Positions 58,022 through 64,000 of a DNA stretch of 64,000 nucleotides are shown in pieces. How positions within the stretch are numbered: the stretch's first letter is position 1; each line of letters begins with the position of its first letter. Under the pieces are notes generated by a model, which did no database searches, was not told the origin of the DNA, and saw nothing but the letters and a program-made list of their open reading frames with translations. The DNA is from Cytidiella melzeri. Lineage: Eukaryota > Basidiomycota > Agaricomycetes > Polyporales > Irpicaceae. The DNA is taken from NCBI GenBank assembly GCA_022592445.1, contig JABYQR010000012.1:124001-188000 (forward strand), given 5' to 3'. A program made the position numbers and the translations under genes.

Positions 58022-59086
58022 ATGCTCGCCGCTCGTCTCGCAAAGCAACTCTCGCGATCTGTAAGACCTACGGCGGTGAGGAGGATCTCCACAACTACGG
58101 CGCGTAGGTCGGATGCTTTGTTTGTCGTATGTCCTGCTCCTTACCCGTTGTCGTCAAACTCACATCTTCCTAGCACCGCGACACCACATACAATAACCCC
58201 AAGGTTCGCGACTCAGTCATATGTATTGCTAGTTGTTAGTCGTTATCCCAACACGAGCGGTAGATCCAATTCGAGTTCAATCCCGAGAACTTCAAACGAG
58301 CACAGGAGATCATCGCGCGTTACCCTACTCAGTACAAGAAAGCGGCCGTCATTCCCTTGCTTGACCTCGGACAACGACAGAACAAGGGATGGACGAGCAT
58401 TAGCGTTATGAACTACGTCGCGAAGCTCCTGGAGATGCCGCCTATGCGTGTGTACGAGGTTGCGACGTTTTACACCATGTTCAACCGGTGCGTTCCCTGT
58501 TTCATTTTTTGATAGTTATACCACCAGGCGTGGTTTTGTGGCTGAGGAAAAAGCCATGTTTCTCTCAGAGAACCTATAGGCGACCATTTTGTTCAGGTGT
58601 GCACGACGACGCCTTGCATGCTACGGGGAGCGTACGATATTCTTGATACTGTCTGCAAAGACCTCGGCGGCATCAAACCTGGGGAGACGACCAAGGACGG
58701 CAAGTTTACGGTGATTGAGGTTGAGTGTCAGGGCGCGTGCAGTAATGCGCCGATGCTGGTGGTCGGGGATGACTTTTACGTGCGTTTTTTTCTTGGCGTC
58801 CTTGTTACACCAAGCCCGAGACGTCACTCACGGCCTGACCGCCCCGTATATGCAGGAGGATCTCACACCGCAATTGACGACGAAGCTTCTTGACGCGTTC
58901 AAGAAGGGCGAGAGGCCGAAACCTGGACCGCAGAGCGGTCGCCATACTAGCGAGAACTCTGCTGGGTTGACAGCGTTGTCGACAAAGGTACGTGCGGCTG
59001 GAGTTGTCTACAAACTGCTTTGTTCTGATGGAGAACTGCGTCAGCCGTATGGTCCTGGAGAGTTTTGCACACCCGAGTTTCAATAG
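58022..59086 (+). CDS. Complex I 24-kDa subunit (NDUFV2/NuoE homologue)
   Basis: Six exons, 58022-58126, 58174-58203, 58264-58487, 58569-58779, 58856-58987 and 59045-59086, give 247 residues. This is the [2Fe-2S] subunit of the NADH-oxidising module of respiratory complex I, on the matrix side of the inner membrane. It starts with an Arg-rich presequence ([20 protein letters not shown]). The body has [54 protein letters not shown] and the cluster-binding cysteines in CTTTPC and ECQGAC, all four present. The C-terminal extension [20 protein letters not shown] and [11 protein letters not shown] is the eukaryotic form. Introns are ordinary GT-AG except for their number. Confidence 0.94.
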
Positions 59087-59287
59087 AGCTTCCGTGTAGC
59101 TGACTGTGGAGTTTACATTCATGAAACTTACCGCTGTCATGTGTGAGTTGGATGGAGTGATGGAGCGGCGCAGCAAGTTACCCTTTGCCGACAAGTACTG
59201 GTGGGTCATACAGGAATCGCAATATTTGGCTGGCCGGCTTTCTGGATCAAACATACATCCGCTCAAACACAACACCCCTCCAACCTG

Positions 59288-59738
59288 TTACACAACCCAC
59301 CAAATCCCATCCTGAGTCGCAGTCGAAAATCGACCTCTTTTGTCCGCCGCGTACGCCGGAAGAGGTGGGGACAAGGACATCTCCCTGCTGTCATCCTCCT
59401 TGACGAACACCTCTGCGAACATGTTCTTCTCCTCTGCCAGTTGCGGGGAGATTAGACCGCCGGTGGCATTCTTATCGAGGTATGGAGAGTAGACATCGTT
59501 GCTTGAGGTCGGAGAATTGGCGTAGTAGGCTGCTCTGTCCGCTCGGAGCTGTCGTTTGCGCGCGAGACGCGGTGCGAGGATGGAGTAGTAAACGACGGTG
59601 GTTACGCCGACGGTCATTGCGAAGAGGACGATGGCTACGAATGTGATGCCGACTGCCAGGTGTGGGTGTCGAGTGAGCGATGTTCTCGGAGCTTTGAAGG
59701 TAACGGTGGTACATACCTGGGGTGAGACCGCCTAGCAT
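59288..59738 (-). CDS. Small single-pass membrane protein, unrecognised
   Basis: Two exons (59738-59717 and 59652-59288) give 128 residues. The 22-nt first exon codes MLGGLTP; the second starts with a clear membrane helix (VGITFVAIVLFAMTVGVTTVVYY), then a basic stretch (APRLARKRQLRADR) and a soluble tail rich in Ser, Tyr and acidic residues. A very short N-terminus followed by one helix and positive charges suggests a type III or signal-anchor topology with the tail in the cytosol. I do not recognise the family. It converges with the complex I gene; stops are 201 bp apart. Confidence 0.65.
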
Positions 59739-60526
59739 GTTGGTTTCTGCGTGCAGTGGTGGCGAACGTTGTCGAGTGGCGGCCTGAGTAGCGAGTCGAG
59801 GGGTGGGTTGGGTGGTGAGGCAGGATTAAAGGTTGCTCCTTGCTGCGGTGGCTGACACTGGCGGAGCGGCGGACGATGCTGTGATCATAACCGAAGAAGT
59901 AGAAGACGGACGCACACGAACATGTTCAAGAAGAGGAAGCCATGACTTCTTTACAGGAAGAGAGAAGTCGAACATGGACGATTGCAATCGAATTGCTTCG
60001 TACTAGACGTTCTGGAAGAGCTGACCAGTTGGCGTCGCGCCGCTATAGGCCCTGGCAGTGATTATATTTGGGGTGTGTTTGCCTGTACACCGTGCACAAG
60101 GGGGGCGGACACGGCGGCAACAGTAGTTACTTACATTGGTGAGCGTTGAATTGCATGTCACGGCGCTTTCTTCCAGCAACGCCACAAAGCAGGGCGCTTT
60201 ACCAGTGATCCCCTCATGAGGGAATTACAAACTGTTTGTTATGTGCCGCATTGTACAAATGCGGCACATAACAAACAACCAAGTCCGCTCAAACAAATGG
60301 TCGAAATGGAAGAACTCGAAGGTCGGCAGAAGACCGCGCGGCGTACAACTACAGTGGTCGCTGTGGTCATCCCCCGTATAATCCAAGTTCGAACTCGGAG
60401 GTCCTGTGGATCATTTGAATGGGAGCGATAATTCACATGAAACTTGTCCTGGATCGCTCCTGAGCACAGAATCCCGACAAGTCAGCCACCGTCAAATCAT
60501 GGCTGACCCGCCACCCTCCTCATACC
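59739..60526. other. Intergenic region with a perfect hairpin
   Basis: No gene supported between two divergent small genes. It contains the inverted repeat at 60234-60276. Confidence 0.5.
60234..60276. repeat. Perfect 19-bp inverted repeat with 5-nt loop
   Basis: GTTTGTTATGTGCCGCATT at 60234-60252, loop GTACA, then the exact reverse complement at 60258-60276. It lies about 250 bp before the TATA box of the next gene, so it could be a cruciform or a binding site; a terminator role is unlikely because it is far from any 3' end. Confidence 0.9.
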
Positions 60527-60534
60527 TATAAAAG
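60527..60534 (+). promoter_or_regulatory. TATA box
   Basis: TATAAAAG, 94 bp before the ATG at 60628, followed by a C/T-rich leader (CTTTTCCCCTCAGTCTTACA). The best core promoter in the window; strong TATA boxes usually go with inducible or highly expressed genes. Confidence 0.75.
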
Positions 60535-60627
60535 CCGTGCGTCCTCCACCCGTTCAAACTCACCAAAGTATCTTTTCCCCTCAGTCTTACATTTCCCTAA
60601 CCCGCTCCCACACACACCCCATCCACA

Positions 60628-60945
60628 ATGTCTTCCTACACCCACGTCCCCTTCGTTTCCCTCCACCGTCAGCCTGGTCTGGTCTCTTTGGACGCTGCGC
60701 GTTCGAACCCCGAGATTAAGTATCGTTCTGTCAACCTAATGTTTCCCTCACCCCCTAGCCCCGTCACCAGCTCTGTCAGGTCTCTGTCTCCGTCGGTGGC
60801 TCCCGTTCCCGCCTTGAAGTCGTCGATCCCCTTGGTACCCCTCTCGGTCGCTCAGGCCCAGGCGGATATCAAGTACAGGAGGGAAGGCTTTGAGATGCAG
60901 GAACACCGCCGTCATATCCTTGCCGTGCGGGCCGACTTTTTCTAG
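60628..60945 (+). CDS. Small protein of unknown function behind a TATA promoter
   Basis: One exon, 105 residues, starting MSSYTHVPFVSLHRQPGLVS. No signal peptide or membrane helix. The sequence has two similar parts, EIKYRSVNLMF near residue 30 and DIKYRREGFEM near residue 85, separated by a Ser/Pro-rich linker. I do not recognise it. The start is supported by the TATA box and the ACACCCCATCCACAATG context with A at -3. The codon choice is strongly C-ending, as in highly expressed fungal genes. The function is unknown. Confidence 0.6.
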   Translation: MSSYTHVPFVSLHRQPGLVSLDAARSNPEIKYRSVNLMFPSPPSPVTSSVRSLSPSVAPVPALKSSIPLVPLSVAQAQADIKYRREGFEMQEHRRHILAVRADFF

Positions 60946-61335
60946 GCAGCTTCAGGTTCAGGTTCCAACATTAACTCGAATTTGGGAATGGGTGGAAGGT
61001 CGGCATTTTCGCAAATGTCCGTCTCGAAGCTTTTGACCTGGTCGAGGGAACCCGCCGGTGAGGGTGGAGGGCGGCAGGGTGCGCGACTGCCTGCTCAAAG
61101 AAACCCTAGGAACCGGTGTCCTGTCGGCCGACCGACGACATCTAAAAGCTTTCAAAAAAAACAGTAAAAGTGAAAAAACCCACCAAAAAAGAGCTTCGTC
61201 AGTCTCGTGGTCTCTGTTCTGGTCTTGATCTTGCTGCTGGCTCTGGCTCTAGTCTGGTCTTGTGTGGCTTGCCTCCGAGGACGGACTCTTGCTCTCCACC
61301 GTCTCTGCTCTCATGGGTTGTTGTTTTCCTCTCTC

Positions 61336-61394
<59 letters not shown>

Positions 61395-62082
61395 GTTGCC
61401 TCGTATCATTGTACCCCACCCATTTAGACACACTGAACACCTTCCTCCCATTATTTTTTCTCAGTCTGGCCGACCGTACGACATGCACTGCCGCGCGCCT
61501 CAAGCTCGAAGGACCTCTTTCGGTAATGCCCTCGGTAGGCGGGAAGGCAGAACGGGCGAGGAAGATGGGGTCATGTCCCTGACTCCCCAGGACGCTCGAA
61601 CGTCTCACCGAGGGATTTTCCTTCATTATCCCTCATCTCATCAAATCACATATGCTCACAGCCAAAGTTTTTTCCCAAGGATTTTTTGTGTGTGTTTTTT
61701 CTAGGAGCGGTGGCGAGGGGGGCCATGGGGTTGGGCTCCCGTGGTTCTCCTCATTGGACGATTTCCGTTTCTGTACACAGCGTCGTACGTGTTCCCTGGA
61801 CGTTGTCTCTAGGCTCACTTGCTCTGTTCACAGGTTCCCTGGGGGAAGGGCGAGCCTTTCGGGGCAGTCCTGACGCAGACCTTTTCGTGGTCCCCAGGAT
61901 AAGTACCCGGAAGGTGGGCTGACAGTCAAAAGTCAGCCCGCTTAAAGGGGAAACCAACATGCGTCTTAAGATCTGTACATAAGCTATTACTAAAACGACA
62001 TAAACAACAAATGTTAGTTGACTATCGTACATACTCTATCACCTACGTGTATCCAGCTCAATGCAAGCCGTGTCATGTCAAC
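60946..62082. other. Long 3' flank with microsatellite, no gene
   Basis: Pyrimidine-rich, with Ser-Leu repeats in all frames caused by the (TC)n tract. Open frames here (such as 61207-61704) are products of the simple repeat. It may hold the 3' UTR of the small gene. Confidence 0.5.
61330..61391. repeat. (TC)n microsatellite
   Basis: About 30 CT units with one A interruption near 61341. Confidence 0.95.
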
Positions 62083-64000
62083 TCATCCGCTAAAGCTCCA
62101 TATCCGAACATCACCGTCGTCAGACCCAGACACAATCTTGTCCTCCCCTAGCGCAAGGCAAGTGACTGCCCCACGATGTCCCACAAGCGTAGCCACACAC
62201 CTCCCTTCCTCGCGCACCCACACCTTGATCGTCCGATCGTGGCTTCCACTGACCAACCGCAGCTTATCGCTCGCTACAGCCCACACACCCTCAATGTGCC
62301 CAAACAGCGTCTGCACCGCCTTGCCGCTCTCGAGATCCCACACCTTGATCGTGTTGTCCAGGCTCCCGGAGAGTAAGACGGGTTTGGTGCGCTTCGTGAC
62401 CGCCTTGCTCGCATACTCGTTCGCGGCGGCGGTAGCCACCTCTTTACCCTTCACTTCGTCGGATGTGTCCTGACGATGCACGATCACCCGAGACACTGGC
62501 GTATGCTCTGAATCCGTCCGATACACTCGGGGATCGGCGCCAGCTATGGAGGGTACGGCAAGCTCGACGAAATTTGAGCCAGCAGACGGCGGAGTAAGCC
62601 GAGGTGAGCCTTTGGATGCCGCCCCTGAAGTCTTGGACTCTTTCTTTTCTGACTCTTCACGAGCTTCGTCCACCATCAGGAGCTTTAACGTCTGCACCTG
62701 GCCGACGTGTCCAACAAACTGCCTCACGCAAGTCCGTCGAGCCAGATCCCACAGCCGAATCGTCCCATCGTCCGATGCGGAGAAGAGCATCTTGCCAGAG
62801 TCAATGCAAGGCATCGAACAAGCTCCCGCTCCACGTGGTGAGAGACTCCCCTCCAACGAACTCCTCGATTCGCTCGAAGAACATGACGAGCCAGTGTCGT
62901 TCGAGTCCCATAGCTGGACAGCGTTCACCCAGTCCCGATGCCCGCGAAGCGTGAAACATTCGCCCGTTCGGAAGTTCCACACCTTGACGGTGGTATCGAC
63001 GCTGCCACTCGCCAAGACATTCGAGTCAAAGTTGAGGCACACGACGCCCTCTGTATGCCCTTCGAGCGTTCGAACGCATTTGCCAGTCCGCCAGTCCCAC
63101 ACGCGCATCGTGTGATCCATACTACCCGTGATCAACTTCGCGGCGTCAAACTGCAGAGCCCTCACAGCACGAGTGTGGCCAGCGAGGCAGTGAAGTTGTC
63201 GTCCTGTGTCCAAGTTCCACACTCGAGCTGTGCGGTCGTACGATCCGGTGATAAGAATGGGGAAGGCGGGGTGCTCAAGGGTTTCGCTGAACTGGAGACA
63301 CATGACGCCGTCTGTGTGCCCCGACAGCGTACGAACCGTACATCGTCCACGGCGCCAATTTCGTTCAATTGTAAGCCGCTCGCAATAGACATCTTTCCAT
63401 GGTCGTGTGAGCGTGTCGGAAAGCGACGGCTCATCAGGGGCAAGAAGAGGATTGACCGATTCACGAGGCGATGACGTCGAAGCATCTGCTAAGAAGTCGG
63501 CTGAAGATGTTTGCAGGAGAGAAAGTCGAGGAATAGGGTGAGAAAGTACAAGTGAGGAGTCTCGAGGTTCAGATCGCTGTCGCTTCATAACAGGCTCGTC
63601 ACGCTGACTGGAATTGCCCTGCTCTCGTTTTCGTTTCGGATCGCTGACAGGGCCTGGAGATGGCGTCGGGCCAGGAGAATGCGGCCGACGCATCCGTCGT
63701 TTCTCCAAAATCGGGAGCCCCCAGCCACATTTGAGACATTTCTGGCCGATATGCTGTTCGCAAATGCCTCGCCAGAGGATGTCATCGTCCGCGAGGGTTT
63801 TCCACTTTCTGCTGACTTGTGCGGCACGACAAAGCGACGTCGCATCCAGATGTCCGAGGATCTTGAGGGATACTTCGCTCGGAAGGACAGAGAAAGGATC
63901 GATACGGATGAGGTGAGACAGCTGCTCACTTAAAAGAGATAGTTGGGAGAAGCAGCACATTGTCAGGAGGCCGTGGAGAATGATGGCTCGCCGGGGATGG
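62083..64000 (-). CDS. MET30: Met30/SCON-2-like F-box WD40 protein, 5' end beyond the window
   Basis: Open for 625 residues from the Met at 63960 and still open to the right edge (...RRAIILHGLLTMCCFSQLSL), so the true start lies outside. It is the substrate receptor of an SCF ubiquitin ligase; in yeast and Neurospora this protein represses sulfur-assimilation genes by ubiquitinating Met4/CYS3-type activators. The F-box reads LPSEVSLKILGHLDATSLCR, then CEQHIGQKCLKCGWGLPILE, a block typical of this subfamily. A Ser/Pro linker leads to seven or so WD40 repeats: TLSGHTDGVMCLQF, ITGSYDRTARVWN, LAGHTRAVRAL, TLEGHTEGVVCL, LRGHRDWVNAV, LFGHIEGVWAV, LVGHRGAVTCL, with linkers of ~40 and ~90 residues between blades 4-5 and 5-6. 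No introns are needed. Confidence 0.9.
   Translation of the reverse strand, partial: HPRRAIILHGLLTMCCFSQLSLLSEQLSHLIRIDPFSVLPSEVSLKILGHLDATSLCRAAQVSRKWKTLADDDILWRGICEQHIGQKCLKCGWGLPILEKRRMRRPHSPGPTPSPGPVSDPKRKREQGNSSQRDEPVMKRQRSEPRDSSLVLSHPIPRLSLLQTSSADFLADASTSSPRESVNPLLAPDEPSLSDTLTRPWKDVYCERLTIERNWRRGRCTVRTLSGHTDGVMCLQFSETLEHPAFPILITGSYDRTARVWNLDTGRQLHCLAGHTRAVRALQFDAAKLITGSMDHTMRVWDWRTGKCVRTLEGHTEGVVCLNFDSNVLASGSVDTTVKVWNFRTGECFTLRGHRDWVNAVQLWDSNDTGSSCSSSESRSSLEGSLSPRGAGACSMPCIDSGKMLFSASDDGTIRLWDLARRTCVRQFVGHVGQVQTLKLLMVDEAREESEKKESKTSGAASKGSPRLTPPSAGSNFVELAVPSIAGADPRVYRTDSEHTPVSRVIVHRQDTSDEVKGKEVATAAANEYASKAVTKRTKPVLLSGSLDNTIKVWDLESGKAVQTLFGHIEGVWAVASDKLRLVSGSHDRTIKVWVREEGRCVATLVGHRGAVTCLALGEDKIVSGSDDGDVRIWSFSG

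Noticed and set aside
61207..61704. Open frame with a hydrophobic start and Ser-Leu repeats
   Set aside because: Generated by the (TC)n microsatellite; open in several frames on both strands.

Overview
The window looks like nuclear DNA of an agaricomycete (mushroom-forming basidiomycete). Genes are split by many GT-AG introns of about 45-75 bp, some exons are only 5-18 nt, and three complete genes plus one relic encode the multi-membrane DUF6534 family that is typical of Agaricomycetes. All assignments come from reading translated sequence and splice sites by eye; no database search was run.

Layout. 1-1256 is a G-rich minisatellite with higher-order structure. 1.5-3.3 kb holds two gene relics, a prefoldin subunit 5 fragment and a DUF6534 pseudogene. 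3.8-27 kb is gene-rich: a protein with an NDPK-like domain that has lost its catalytic His, two close DUF6534 paralogs flanking a MYND-finger gene, TAM41 (mitochondrial CDP-diacylglycerol synthase), an unrecognised basic protein, ERG26 (sterol C4 demethylation), a third DUF6534 gene, a DUF427 gene, a mitochondrial pyridine-nucleotide-type carrier, a tiny membrane protein and SGF29 (SAGA chromatin reader).

27.3-41.7 kb is a block of mobile and repeated DNA. Its left part (27330-33791) is a 6.46-kb element with long terminal inverted repeats that carries an apparently intact RecQ-like helicase and, convergent to it, a frameshifted DUF6589 gene. This is the best candidate for a poorly described system. 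The rest is AT-richer and gene-free. It includes nested solo LTRs with exact 5-bp target-site duplications, which allow the insertion order to be reconstructed, a duplicated non-coding segment and degenerate tandem repeats.

42-64 kb is again dense with housekeeping genes: a GPI-type double-cupredoxin surface protein, a T5orf172/GIY-YIG-like protein, PDCD5, a 17-exon Zn2Cys6 transcription factor whose zinc cluster is completed by a 5-nt micro-exon, NOT4 (CCR4-NOT ubiquitin ligase), a bestrophin-family channel, the complex I 24-kDa subunit, a small single-pass membrane protein, a small unknown protein behind a clear TATA box, and the Met30-like F-box/WD40 protein, which runs off the right edge.

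The genes are mostly independent single-copy housekeeping loci and no biosynthetic cluster is evident. The linked groups are the DUF6534 paralogs, which share a CCAAT-box promoter module at the same distance from the start codon, and the two genes of the RecQ/DUF6589 element. No rRNA, tRNA or CRISPR array was recognised; tRNA genes could be missed by eye.
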